64,000 bases of DNA from Anaerozeibacter quisquiliarum (GTDB lineage: Bacteria > Bacillota > Clostridia > Christensenellales > Aristaeellaceae), in assembly GCA_051162045.1 (NCBI GenBank), contig JBISDI010000001.1; one strand, given 5' to 3'. Under the pieces are notes generated by a model that worked only from the letters and a program-made list of their open reading frames with translations, did no database searches and was not told the origin of the DNA. This document shows, piece after piece, positions 48,111 to 58,600 of this stretch. The translations under genes and the position numbers were made by a program. How positions within the stretch are numbered: the stretch's first letter is position 1; every line of letters begins with the position of its first letter.

Positions 48111-50099
48111 TTATGCCCGCTCCGCCGCGGACACGATTTTGTAGTAGGTGCGCGCGGTCAGCGCGTAGATGGCCAGGTACAGCGCGGCGAAGATCGCGAG
48201 CGACACAGCGGTGCTCGTCGCGAACAGCGGCACGTTTGTGAGGCTCAGCACGCGCAGCAGCCGCGTAATCATCGGGAAGGCGAACGAGACGTGGATGCCC
48301 GCCGCGATCAGCGGCAGGAAGAACACCATGAGCACCTGGCGCCGGATCGCGGCGCGCACCTCGCGGCGGCTCATGCCCACATTTTGCAAGATCACGTAGC
48401 GCTCGCGGTCGTCGTAGCCCTCGGACAGCTGCTTGTAGTAGATGATCGAGCCGGTCGCCATCAGGAACAGCGTGCCCAGCAAAAGCCCCAGAAAGAACAT
48501 GCCGCCCCACAGCCGGCTCACCTGATCCCGAAAGTCGCCGACCGCGTCCAGCATAACCCCGTCGATCGTCCCCGCCGCGCCGATCAGCTTTTCCTGCGCA
48601 TCCTCGGGCAGATCGAACGCGTACAGCGCGCGCGGGTTCGACGCCTTCTCGCCGTAGGCGGCTTTTTGAAGCGCATCGATCCGGCGCACGACCGCCATGT
48701 CCTTGACCGCGATCATGTAGGTGTCCGCGCCCATTTGCGTGTCGGGGCGCGAGGCCAGCGCCCGATCGTCCACTTCCATCCGGCGCACCGCGAATGCCTG
48801 CCCGAGCACGCTCATCCGGTCGTGGGGATAGTGGAAGCCGTTCGATTCCAGGATCAGCGCCTCGCCGTCGTTCAGTTGGGCCGGCTCCGGCAGCGCGTCC
48901 GCGATGTCCCCGATCGGGATGAACGTCAGCTTGGCGGCCTGCGAGTCCACGGTCGCCCGCTCGATCTTTTCAAACGCGTCGCCCGAGCGCATCGCGCCGA
49001 ATTCCAGATAGTTGTACGCAAGCGCGTTGCGGGGCTGCTCGTTTAGCCTTTTAAGCGCCGGTCTCAGCGCCTGCCCGAGTTTGTCGAGGTCGACATCCAC
49101 GCCCCTGGCCATCACGTCGCGCGGGTAGTGGTTCAGCACCATATCCTCTTTTCCGACGTACAGCGACACCGTGCTCGACCAGGTGACCAGCAGCATCGTG
49201 GACAGAATGCAGATGCTGGCCAGCCCCGCCGCGTTTTGCTTCATCCGGTAGATCATGCCCGACACCGGCACGAAGTTGCGCGTCTTGTAATAAAAGCGCT
49301 TGTTCTTGCGCAGCAGTTTGAGCGCGGTCACGCTGCCCGCCGTAAACAGGCAGTAGGTGCCGATGATTACCAGCACCACCGCGACGAAGAAGAACGTCAG
49401 CGCGACGATCGGATCTTTTATGGTGACCGCGAGATAGTAGCCGGCCCCCAGCGTCGCGACGCCCAGCAGCGCGATCAGCCAATTGGCCTTGGGTTCCTTC
49501 TCGCCCACGCGCCCACCGCGCAGCAACTGTGCCGGATCGACCGTGTGGATTTGAAACAGCGCGCTCAGGAAGGTCAGCAGGAAGATCACGCCGAAGACGA
49601 TCAGCGCCAAATGAACCGCGCCGAGCGGCACCTCGAAGCCCATGACGGCGCTCACGCCGAGCAGCTTGAGCAGCAAAAGCGCCGCCAGCTTCGACAGCAG
49701 GATGCCACCGCCGATCCCGCCCCCGAGCGCCGAGATCGCGACGCAGACGGTCTCATAGAACAGCACGCGCGCGACGTGCTTTTTTTCCATGCCCAGGATG
49801 TTGTACAGCGCGAATTCCTGCTTGCGCCGCTTAATCAGGAAGCTGTGGGTGTAGAACAGGAACAGCAGCGCGAACAGCGCCACCACCCAGGTGCCCAGCG
49901 TAAGCATCGCGCGCAGCGTATCTGCGCCGTAGGCAAACTGGCCGCCGATCATATTGCCCTGCGCCAACGCGCTGAGGATGTAGAACATGGCGATCGTGCC
50001 GACGCAACTGAGCAAATACGGCACGTAGTGCCGCCGGTTGGCGCGGACGTTCGAAAGCGCGAGTTTGATGTAGAAAAACCCCTTACGCACGGCTGTCAC
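48111..50099 (-). CDS. BceB-type ABC transporter permease
   Basis: This 662-residue membrane protein has about ten helices and a large extracytoplasmic loop of some 200 residues between helices 7 and 8 (about 310-520). FtsX-like blocks lie on both sides. The N-terminus GFFYIKLALSNVRANRRHYV is characteristic of bacitracin-type BceB permeases. Together with the ATPase it would export, or free targets from, cell-wall-active peptides and signal flux to the sensor kinase. Translation starts with GTG, at 50099 or possibly 50090, overlapping the ATPase gene by up to 17 bases. No terminator is visible before the serS promoter. Confidence 0.92.
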   Translation of the reverse strand: MTAVRKGFFYIKLALSNVRANRRHYVPYLLSCVGTIAMFYILSALAQGNMIGGQFAYGADTLRAMLTLGTWVVALFALLFLFYTHSFLIKRRKQEFALYNILGMEKKHVARVLFYETVCVAISALGGGIGGGILLSKLAALLLLKLLGVSAVMGFEVPLGAVHLALIVFGVIFLLTFLSALFQIHTVDPAQLLRGGRVGEKEPKANWLIALLGVATLGAGYYLAVTIKDPIVALTFFFVAVVLVIIGTYCLFTAGSVTALKLLRKNKRFYYKTRNFVPVSGMIYRMKQNAAGLASICILSTMLLVTWSSTVSLYVGKEDMVLNHYPRDVMARGVDVDLDKLGQALRPALKRLNEQPRNALAYNYLEFGAMRSGDAFEKIERATVDSQAAKLTFIPIGDIADALPEPAQLNDGEALILESNGFHYPHDRMSVLGQAFAVRRMEVDDRALASRPDTQMGADTYMIAVKDMAVVRRIDALQKAAYGEKASNPRALYAFDLPEDAQEKLIGAAGTIDGVMLDAVGDFRDQVSRLWGGMFFLGLLLGTLFLMATGSIIYYKQLSEGYDDRERYVILQNVGMSRREVRAAIRRQVLMVFFLPLIAAGIHVSFAFPMITRLLRVLSLTNVPLFATSTAVSLAIFAALYLAIYALTARTYYKIVSAAERA

Positions 50100-50850
50100 C
50101 GCCCGTAGAAAGCCTCGTCAAGGTGTCGGCAATCTTTTGATAGAACTGGTCGTCGGTCTGGTCGGCCTTGTACAGCTGGTGGAACAGCTGCCCGTCGGCG
50201 AGGAACAGCACCCGCCCCGCGTGGCTGGCCGCGCGCAGCGAATGGGTGACCATCACGATCGTCTGGCCGGTCTGGTTGACCGCGCCCAGCAGTTTTAACA
50301 GCGATCCCGCCGCGCGCGAGTCCAGCGCGCCGGTCGGCTCGTCGGCCAGCAGCAGTTTCGGCCCGGTAATCAGCGCGCGCGCGATCGCGGCGCGCTGCTT
50401 CTGCCCGCCGGACACCTCGTAGGGGAATTTGTTCAGGATGTCGCCGATCCCGAGCGACAGCGCGAGCGGGGCAAGCCGCACCTCCATCTCGCGGTAGTCC
50501 GTGCCCTTCAGCACCAACGGCAGCAAGATGTTGTCGCGCAGCGAGAAATTGTCCAGCAGGTTGAAGTCCTGAAATACGAAGCCCAGGTTGTCGCGCCGGA
50601 ACGCCGACAGCGCCGCTTCCCCGATCGCCGCCAAATCCGACCCGTCCACGCGCACCTCGCCGCCCGAGGGCCTGGTCAGCGCCGCCATGATGTTGAGCAG
50701 CGTGGTCTTGCCGCTGCCCGACTCGCCCATGATGGCCACGAACTCGCCCGGCTCCACTTCAAACGATACGCCCGTCAGCGCCTGCACCTGCGCGCCGCCC
50801 AGGCGCGCTGTGTACGTCTTTTTCACATGATTGACCGATAGCATCGGCAT
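50083..50850 (-). CDS. BceA-type ABC transporter ATP-binding protein
   Basis: This 255-residue ATPase has Walker A GESGSGKTT (residues 42-50), Q-loop GFVFQDFNLLDNFSL, signature VSGGQKQR, Walker B LLLADEPTGALDS and H-loop VTHSLRAA. This is the MacB/BceA/LolD subgroup pattern. ATG 50850 follows GGGAGGT; a longer frame reaching 51063 has no protein features. It pairs with the permease downstream. A perfect hairpin and a likely own promoter lie in the 142 bases between it and the kinase gene, so the transporter can be expressed apart from the regulator pair. Confidence 0.95.
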   Translation of the reverse strand: MPMLSVNHVKKTYTARLGGAQVQALTGVSFEVEPGEFVAIMGESGSGKTTLLNIMAALTRPSGGEVRVDGSDLAAIGEAALSAFRRDNLGFVFQDFNLLDNFSLRDNILLPLVLKGTDYREMEVRLAPLALSLGIGDILNKFPYEVSGGQKQRAAIARALITGPKLLLADEPTGALDSRAAGSLLKLLGAVNQTGQTIVMVTHSLRAASHAGRVLFLADGQLFHQLYKADQTDDQFYQKIADTLTRLSTGGDSRA

Positions 50851-50870
50851 TCGTATGACCTCCCTTTTTG

Positions 50871-50906
50871 GGGTAGCCGCCGATCCGAATCGATCGGCGG
50901 CTACCC
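50871..50906 (-). other. Perfect 15-bp hairpin just upstream of the BceA ribosome site
   Basis: GGGTAGCCGCCGATC (50871-50885) pairs exactly with 50892-50906 around a six-base loop. It lies in the 5' leader of the transporter genes. It lacks a T-run, so it is likely a translation or stability element, or an operator. Confidence 0.6.
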
Positions 50907-50917
50907 GGATCATACAC

Positions 50918-50946
50918 AGTATAGCGCGTCTTGCGCCCGCCCGTCC
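50918..50946 (-). promoter_or_regulatory. Candidate BceR-dependent promoter of the transporter genes
   Basis: On the minus strand TATACT (50918-50923) has a poor -35 (GGACGG, 50941-50946) at 17 bases, the usual form of an activator-dependent promoter. In Bce modules the response regulator activates the promoter of bceAB. The binding site itself was not identified. Confidence 0.4.
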
Positions 50947-50992
50947 TTCGCTTTGGCTTACATGCGCGGGCCGCAACCTTACGTTTTTGTCA

Positions 50993-51970
50993 TCATTCCC
51001 ATTCGACCCGCGCCGTATCGAGGCCGATGGTGACCTTGGTGCCGACGCCGACCGTCGACTCAATCTCGATCGTATGCTTAAGCTGCGTCAGCAGCCGCTT
51101 CGATAAATACAGCCCGATGCCGCTCGATTGGCGGCCGGTGCGCCCGGCCAGACCCGTATAGCTGCGCTCGAACACGCGCGGCAGGTCCTCGGGGGCGATG
51201 CCGATGCCGGTGTCCTCGATCACCAGCGCGCCGCCTTCGAGGTAGATTTTGACCGCGCCCCTTGGCGTGTACTTGACCGCGTTGGACAGCACCTGCTCGA
51301 CCGCAAACGACAGCCACTTTTCGTCGGTCACGACCATGCGCTCGACGTTCATCAGTTCCAGCCGGATCTTCCTGCCGATGAACAGCGGCGCGTACCTGCG
51401 CGCCGCGCGCTTGACGATCGGCGCGAGCGGATATGCGCGGATCACGAAGTCGGTCGCGTCGCTCGACAGCCGCATGTAGGTCAGCGCCATGTGAGCGTAG
51501 TCCTCGATCTTGGTGAGCTCCGCGTCCAACTGGGTTCGGCTCGCCGGCTCGTCGGCCGTCAGCAGCAGCCGCAGCGCCGCGATCGGCGTCTTCACCTGAT
51601 GCACCCACAGCGTGTAGTAGTCGAGCGCCTGCTGCCGGGCGGTTTCGCCCTCGCTGCACGCGACCTGGAGCCGCGCTTGCAGCGCGCGGCAAACCAACTG
51701 TGCGTCGCGCTCGAGTGCATTTCGCGGCTCGGGCAGCGCGTCGAGCCCCAACCCCGCCGCCTTCGCAAGCGCCCGATACTTAAGCCGGCGCTTGCGAAAC
51801 GCATAGAAATCGAGCGCCGCCGCCGTGACGCCCAGTGCGAGGCACAGCGCGCAAGCGTACCCCACGGCCTCGAGCGGCAGATCATATAAGGAAAACACCG
51901 CGGCGAAGATCAACCCGAACGCTAAGAGCAGCGCGATGCTCAGCACGCGCGCGCGCAAATACGCGATCAT
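50993..51970 (-). CDS. BceS-type intramembrane-sensing histidine kinase
   Basis: This 325-residue kinase has two N-terminal membrane helices (about residues 8-29 and 33-53) with almost no loop between them. That is typical of BceS-like kinases that receive their signal from the transporter rather than from a ligand domain. Phosphoacceptor His is about H124 in LWVHQVKTPIAALRL. The ATPase domain has N-box EQVLSNAVKYTPRG, G1 IEDTGIGIAPEDL and G2 SSGIGLYLSKRL. Its start overlaps the response regulator stop (ATGA). Confidence 0.94.
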   Translation of the reverse strand: MIAYLRARVLSIALLLAFGLIFAAVFSLYDLPLEAVGYACALCLALGVTAAALDFYAFRKRRLKYRALAKAAGLGLDALPEPRNALERDAQLVCRALQARLQVACSEGETARQQALDYYTLWVHQVKTPIAALRLLLTADEPASRTQLDAELTKIEDYAHMALTYMRLSSDATDFVIRAYPLAPIVKRAARRYAPLFIGRKIRLELMNVERMVVTDEKWLSFAVEQVLSNAVKYTPRGAVKIYLEGGALVIEDTGIGIAPEDLPRVFERSYTGLAGRTGRQSSGIGLYLSKRLLTQLKHTIEIESTVGVGTKVTIGLDTARVEWE

Positions 51971-52638
51971 GGAATGATGTACCCCATTCCTTTCTTGGTC
52001 CCGATGAAGTCGTTAAGCCCTATGTCGTTTAGCTTTTTTCTCAACCGCGCCACGTTGACCGTCAGCGTGTTGTCGTCGATGAAGCTGTCGGTCGACCACA
52101 GCCGCTGCATGATCTCCTCGCGGCTGGCCAGCTTGCCCGCCTTAAGCATGAGCAGTTCGAGAATGCGGAATTCATTCTTGGTCAGCTCGAGCCGCGCGTC
52201 CCCGTAGGACAGCGTGGCATCGGCGAGGTTCAGCGTCGCGCCCCGGTGCGTGCGCGTAGCCGCCGGCTCCGCGAAGTCGTAGGCGCGCCGGATCAGCGCC
52301 TGAACCTTCGCCATCAGCAGTTTCAAGTCAAAGGGCTTGGCGATGAAGTCGTCCGCGCCCATGTTCAGCGCCATCAGCACGTTCATGTCGTCAGACGCCG
52401 ACGACAGGAAGATCACCGGGGCCCTCGACACCTTGCGGATCTCGGCGCACCAGTGGTAGCCGTCGCAGAACGGCAGCGAGATGTCCATCAGCGTAAGGTG
52501 CGGCCCGAACGAGCGAAACTCGTCCAGGACGCGCCGGAAGTCGCACGCCGGGCGCGCCTCATACCCCCAGGCCGCCAGCTGCCGCGCGACCACACCCGCG
52601 ATCGCCGGATCATCCTCGACGATGAAGATTTTGTACAA
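51967..52638 (-). CDS. OmpR-family response regulator, BceR-like
   Basis: This 223-residue regulator has a receiver domain (residues 1-118; acidic pair ED at 8-9, phosphorylated Asp about D52 in LTLMDISLPFCDG, Lys in IAKPFDL) and a winged-helix DNA-binding domain (about 130-223; ELTKNEFRILELLMLKAGKL). Translation starts with TTG behind GGGAGGCG. A near-consensus promoter lies at 52660-52688. It precedes the kinase, and with it probably controls the adjacent ABC transporter in response to peptide antibiotics. Confidence 0.93.
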   Translation of the reverse strand: MYKIFIVEDDPAIAGVVARQLAAWGYEARPACDFRRVLDEFRSFGPHLTLMDISLPFCDGYHWCAEIRKVSRAPVIFLSSASDDMNVLMALNMGADDFIAKPFDLKLLMAKVQALIRRAYDFAEPAATRTHRGATLNLADATLSYGDARLELTKNEFRILELLMLKAGKLASREEIMQRLWSTDSFIDDNTLTVNVARLRKKLNDIGLNDFIGTKKGMGYIIP

Positions 52639-52659
52639 GCCAACGCGCCTCCCGCAAGT

Positions 52660-52688
52660 AGTATAGCAGGAAGCGCGCCGGCAGACAA
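52660..52688 (-). promoter_or_regulatory. Promoter of the response regulator/kinase genes
   Basis: On the minus strand TTGTCT (52683-52688) and TATACT (52660-52665) are separated by 17 bases. It overlaps the gap after the giant BIG2 gene. Confidence 0.65.
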
Positions 52689-52699
52689 GGATACAATCG

Positions 52700-55600
52700 C
52701 TACCGAACCGTGAGCGTCAGCTTGGCCTTCGCCTTGCCGCCGTCGAGCGCGCGCACGCGGATCGTCGTCTTGCCCTTCTTGCGCGCGGTCACGAGGCCGT
52801 GCTCGTCGATCGAAGCGACGAGCGGGCGGCTGCTCGTCCACTCGACGGCCTCGCTCAGCGCATCCGCGTCGATCAGCGCTTGCAGAAAGAGGGTGTCGCC
52901 CGGCTTGACCCTGGCCTTCTTGAGCGGCTTGCCCGTGCGGTCGGTGATCTCAATCCGCGTCGCCAGCCCCGCGACCGTCACTTTCACCTCGGCGCGCTTG
53001 AGGTTGGACGTATAGGCGTAGACCGTCGCCTTACCCGGCGCGACCGCGCGGATGACGCCCTTGTCGTCGACCGTCGCCACCTCGGGGCGGTTGCTGACGA
53101 AGAACAGCTCCGCTTCCACCCCGACCGGCTTTACGCGGATCACCAGCGCGTGGCTCGGGCGCTCGGTCAGGTCGAGCGCCAGTTTTTTCACATCCGCCGA
53201 TATTTTCCCGGCCAACTCGCCCTTGCCGCGCACCGCAAACTTCACCGCGTAGGTCTCGCCCGGTTCCAAGCGCCGGTCGTTCAGCTCGACCGCCTTTGCA
53301 AGGGTCTCGGCGACCGTAAAGCGCAGCTCGGTCTCCCCCGGCCTGAGCGCGACCACACTCGCGCCCTTGATGCGCGCCACCGACGCGTCCTGAACCGTCC
53401 ACGTGCCGCGGTACCCCTTGAGCTTCGGAAGCGCCATCGCCTTGCCCTTCGCCACGGCCAGCACCGGCAGCTGAAGTCCGGGCGGGCGCTTGTCGGGCGG
53501 TTCCGGCGTCGGTTCCGGCTCCCCCTCGACCGCGATGCCAAAACGTGCGCTGAACGGCGTGCCTGCGTCCCGCGCCACCACCTCCGTTTCACCCGGCGTC
53601 GCCCCGGTCACCAGTCCCTCCGGATCGACCGTCGCCACCTCGGGCCGCTCGCTGGTCCAGGTCAGCGCCGGGCGGCTGGCGTGCTCGGGCGTCCATACGC
53701 ACGCGAGCCTCGCCTGCTCGCCGGGTTTCAGCGCGCCGGGCTGACCGACGGGCACGAGCCCGTCGATCGGCACGTATTCGACGATGATCCGGCATTCGGC
53801 CTCGAACCCGCCGTCCCCGGTTATGGCGCGGATGCGGGCGACGCCGTCCGACAGGCCGGTCACCGCGCCCCGTTCGTCCACCGACGCGACGTTTGGCGCG
53901 TCGCTTCGCCAGGATACCGCGCGGTTGACCGCGTTCTCGGGTTCGAGGAACGCCCGCAGCCGCAGTACGCCGCCGACGCCCACCGAGGCCGCGGCGCGAT
54001 CGAGCGCAATGCCGGTCACCGCCGTCGGGTTGGGCGTCGGCTCGGGCGTCGGTTCCGGATTCGGCGTAGGTTCGGGCCTGGCGACCTCGACCACCGCCGT
54101 TTCGGAATCGACGGCGTCGGCATGCTCGGCGCTCACCCGGCAAAAAAAGCCGTGGCTGCCCGCGGCGAGGCCCGTCGGCAACCGGTATTCGGGCTCGGTC
54201 GCGCCCGCAATCGCCTCCCCGCCCGCGCGATGCCACTGGTAGCGCGGCTCGCCCTGCTCGACGCGGGCCGCTACGCGCAGCGCGGCGTCGATCGCGCCCT
54301 CGGTCGCCGATAAATTTTGTGGCTGGGCGGTGATCGCCACATGGTTCTTCAGATCGACCGACAGCGTCAGCCGGTCGGCCAGCGCGCCTGCGTGCGCGAC
54401 GACATCGAGCGGATACATCCGCCCGTCGCGCGGGACGCCCGGCTTCAGCCGCACGGCCCCCTCGGACGTGAACTCGATCAGCGCCGCCCCGGCCCCCTCC
54501 GCACGGTATCGAACCTCGCCGCCGATCGCGCCCGGCGGTTCGATGGCGACGCGCAGCGCGGCCGGTTGCCCCGGCTTCACGACTTGAGCATCCGCCGCCA
54601 GCGAAAGCCCGGACGCGCGCCAGACCACGGTCAGCCGCACCGCGTCCGACATCCGCCCGTCGGTGGCGGCGCGCACGGAAATCACGGCCTCGCCCGGCGC
54701 GTGCGGTCGTACGGTCCCGTCGTCCGACACGCCGGCGACCGCCGGGTCGTCGCTTTCAAAGATCAGTTCGGGCGCAGGCGCGTCCGCGGGCCGGTGCTCC
54801 GCCTTCAATTGAAAACCGCCGTCGTCCAAAAAGACCGTGCGCCGGTCGGGCAGCGCGACGCCCGCCTCGTCGGTCAGCTTCAGATTGAACGGGCCCTCCT
54901 CCACCAGCAGCGTGATTTGCGCCATCGGCGCCTCGTCCACCCGCGCGCAGACGGTGCCCCGCCCCGGCGCGATCGCGGTCACCTCGCCGCTGAGCGGATC
55001 GACCGCCAGCACAAATCTGCCCGGCTCATCGACCGCAAACGTCAGCCGCGCGCCGGTGTTGCGCTCGGGCAGCAGCCGCGCCGACAGCTTGCGCGTTTCG
55101 CCCACGCGCATGGGCGGCGCTTCATCGCAGCGCAGCTCGACCGCCGAAACCGGGCTGCGCGCGCAAACCGCCACCCGATATGCCCGGCCGCCCACCGTCA
55201 CCGCGACCGTACCCGACGACCGGGCCGCGCCGGACAGGTCGGCGCGCGGCGTGAGCGTAAGCACGCAATCCGATCCCTCGATCGACAGGCGCGCGTCGCA
55301 CAGCGCGGCGGCGGCGTTGTCGAGCGTCGCCCGGACGGGCGAGGGCAGCGCGCGCAGCGTAAGCGTTGCCGGCGGGCCGCCCGCCACCAGGTCCACCCGA
55401 TCGACCGGGCCGTTCCCATCCACAAAGCCGGACGGCGCGGCGAAGGCGATCACCCGAACCGTCTCGCGCGCGCCGTCCTCAAGCCTCGCCGACACCGTGG
55501 CTTCGCCCGGAGCGTGCGCACGCACCCGCCCGTCCCCGTCCACGGTCGCCACCCGTTCGCTATCCGAATCCCAGTAGACCGTCCCGCGCGCCGATTCCGG

Positions 55601-58600
55601 CAGCAGGTCGGCATGGATTTGTTCAGCCGCGCCCACCGCGACCGGCAAGATCGCGGCGTCGAGGCGCAGCGCGCCGGCCGGCGGGCGGACGGTCAGCGCC
55701 ATCGGCGCGCTTGCGAGCGTCCCGGCGCGCGCGACGACGCGCGCCTCGCCCAGGCCCACCGCGTACAGCACGCCCGAGCGCTCCTCCACCGCGTCGCCTT
55801 CGACCTCATAACTTATTTCAAGCGCATCGGTGTGGTGCTCGGGCGTGAAGACGGGTTCGAGCACCAACGCCTCACCCAACGCGAGCGCCGCGGCCTCCGG
55901 CAGCGCGATGCCGGTCGCGTGCGCTTCCACGGCGATCGACAGCGCAAGCACCGCGCCCTCGCAGCTCAGCCGCACCATCTGCACGCCGGGTTTTGAAGCG
56001 CGCACGACCAGCGCGCCCGCCTCCTTATCATAGCTGATATCCGCCGCCGTACCCTCCGTATGGATCTGCACGTCGCGCCCCGCCGCGCTGAAAAGCGCAC
56101 CGCCGGATGAGGCCGACAGCGCGAGGCGACGTTCGGGTTCGCCCAGCGCCAGCCGCAGCGCCCCGCCGTCGGGCGCGCCCTCGACCTTGAGCGCGGTCAC
56201 CGACGCGGTCGTGCGCACAAGTGTGCACCAGCCGGGCTCCACTTCTTCCAGCCCTTCCACATGGTAGCGCACGCCCAGCGTGCCGCCCGGCGTCCACGAC
56301 AGCGCCCCGATCGGCAGCCGATGCCCGTCCGCGCCCGGCAGGCCGCGCCAGTTGCCCTCGTCGAAGTATTGCCATACGCCCTTGGGCAGCGCCGCGCCTG
56401 CCGGCAGCGCCACCGGCTCCAGCTCGACTTCTTCGGCGTCCCGCGCCACCTGCAGTCTCTCTGGCAGCCAGACGCGCTCGGCGGGCACCGACGCGGTGAG
56501 CGTCAGCGAAGCCGTGAGGCCGGCGCGCGGCGCGCGCGCGGTGACGACGGCCCGCCCCGCGCCCAGCGCGCGCACCGACCCCGCCTGATCGACCGACAGC
56601 ACGCGCGCGTCGCTGCTCGACCAGATCAGCGCTTCGTCCGCGCCCTCGGGTTCGAACGCGGCGCGCAGTTGCCGCTCGGCCCCCACCGGCAGGCTGTCCT
56701 CGATTGGTTCGAGGTTCAGTGCCCGCGCCCACGGCCTGACCTCAATCGTGCGCGCGTCGGCAAGACCCCGCGCCCGCACTTCAACCCGATGCTCGCCCGG
56801 CTCAAGCGGGCCGGTCCGGTCGCCCGGCAGCGGCGCGCCGTCCAAAAAATACACGGCCTCCGCCCCCGCGCCGGCATGCGCAAGGATCAGCTCGTCGCCC
56901 GCGCGCAACCCGGTTCGGGACAGCAGCAACCGCGGTCGGTCGTCCGGCGCTTCGACCGTCACCGCCCGCTCGGCATACACGCCATCCGCCGCCGTGGCGC
57001 GGATCACGGCTGCGCCCGGGCGCAGTCCCCATATGCAGCCGCCCGCAACGTGCGCCACCGCCGGGTCGCTGCTCGACCATGTCACCGCCTGCTCGGCCCC
57101 GGCCGGCAGCACCTCGGCCCGCCATGAAAGCGGCGCGCCCCCCAGGCCGAGCGAGGTGCCCGCCCCGATGTCGAGCGTCACGGCCGATGCGGCCGGCGGA
57201 TCCACGAGCACCGTCAGCGTTCCCTCGAGCGATTCGTCGTCCGGGCAATGCGCCCGCACCCGATGCGCGCCGGGAGCCAGCGCGGTGACCCGCGTCCGGT
57301 CGAGCGCCAGCGCGCCGTCCGCGACAAAAAACGCCGCCTTTGCCTGCGCGCCGGCGGGCACCGTCCGGCACAGCGGCGCAAGATCAGCCGATTCGCCGAT
57401 TTCAAGTTCGATCACATTGGGCGAAAACTCGAGCGCGCAGGCCGTCGCCGGCTGTTCGCGCACGGCGAGCATCCGCCGCGCCCGCACCGTCCCGCCCGCG
57501 CCGCAGGCGGTGATGACGGCGTACCCCTGCGCGATCGGCGTCACGCATCCGCGTTCGTCCACCGTCGCCACGCCCGGACATAAGCTGCGCCAGATTACCG
57601 CCTCGTCGGCATTCCGGGGAAGGCGCGCCAATTCCATTTGCACCGCGCCGCCGCCCGCGACCAGCTCTTCCGGCCCCGACAGCGCGAGCGCCGTCAGCGG
57701 TACGCTCGCCGCCTCCACCCGCACGTCGACGTGCGCGCTCAGCGCGTACCGGGGCCAATGAACCGCGATACGCGCCGCGCCCGGCGACAGCGCGCGGATC
57801 ATGCCCGCCGCGTCGACGCGCGCCACCGACGCCTGGTCGCTCAAAAAAATAAGCGACCGCGCGTCGACGGACGTATCCGCCGCGATTTCAATCATTTGCG
57901 CGCCGCCCACGCGCATTGAAGGCGCCGGCACGCGGGCGCGCAGCTCAGTGGGCGCGCGCTCCACGCGCACGGCGCACTCGGCCCGATGCGTCCGCCCATC
58001 GGCCTCGGCCTCGGCCACCACGAGCGCCTCGCCCGGCTCCAGGGCCGTCGCCAGCCCGTCGGGCGCAACGCGCAGCACGTCCTGCGCATCCACTGCACGG
58101 AATTGCACGCCGCCCTCGGCGGGTGCGCCTTCGAGCGACGCGCGGAAGCGGAACTGCTCGCCCTCGGACAGGGTCAGCCGGGCGCGGTTCAGACACAGCG
58201 ACGGCCCGCTCCGCGCGACGCGCACCGGCACGCGCTCAGACAGGTCAATCCGCTCGTCGGGCACCCGCAGCCGGACGACCACCTCGGTCTCGCCCTCGCC
58301 CACCGCCTCCACAACGCAATCGGGGGCCGCGCCCGAGACGCGGGCCACCGACCGGTCGAGCGCGCCCGCCGTGATGATCGCGCCGTATGCCTCGTCAAGG
58401 TACTCGGAACCGATTTCGAGCTTAAGCGGGGCCGCCGCCCGACCGGGCTCACCCAAGTCGAGCTCGATCACATGCGTCTCCGGCGCAAAATCGATCACCG
58501 TGACGTACATCTCGAGGTAATAATCGCCGACACAGGCGCGCGGCAACTCCGCCTCCGGTGTGCAGCGGTCCGCGTGAATCACGCCGTTCCCGTCCACGCC

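Noticed and set aside
49128..50108. 326-codon plus-strand frame opposite the BceB permease
   Set aside because: It is a Gln/Arg-rich shadow frame; the permease on the other strand is unambiguous.
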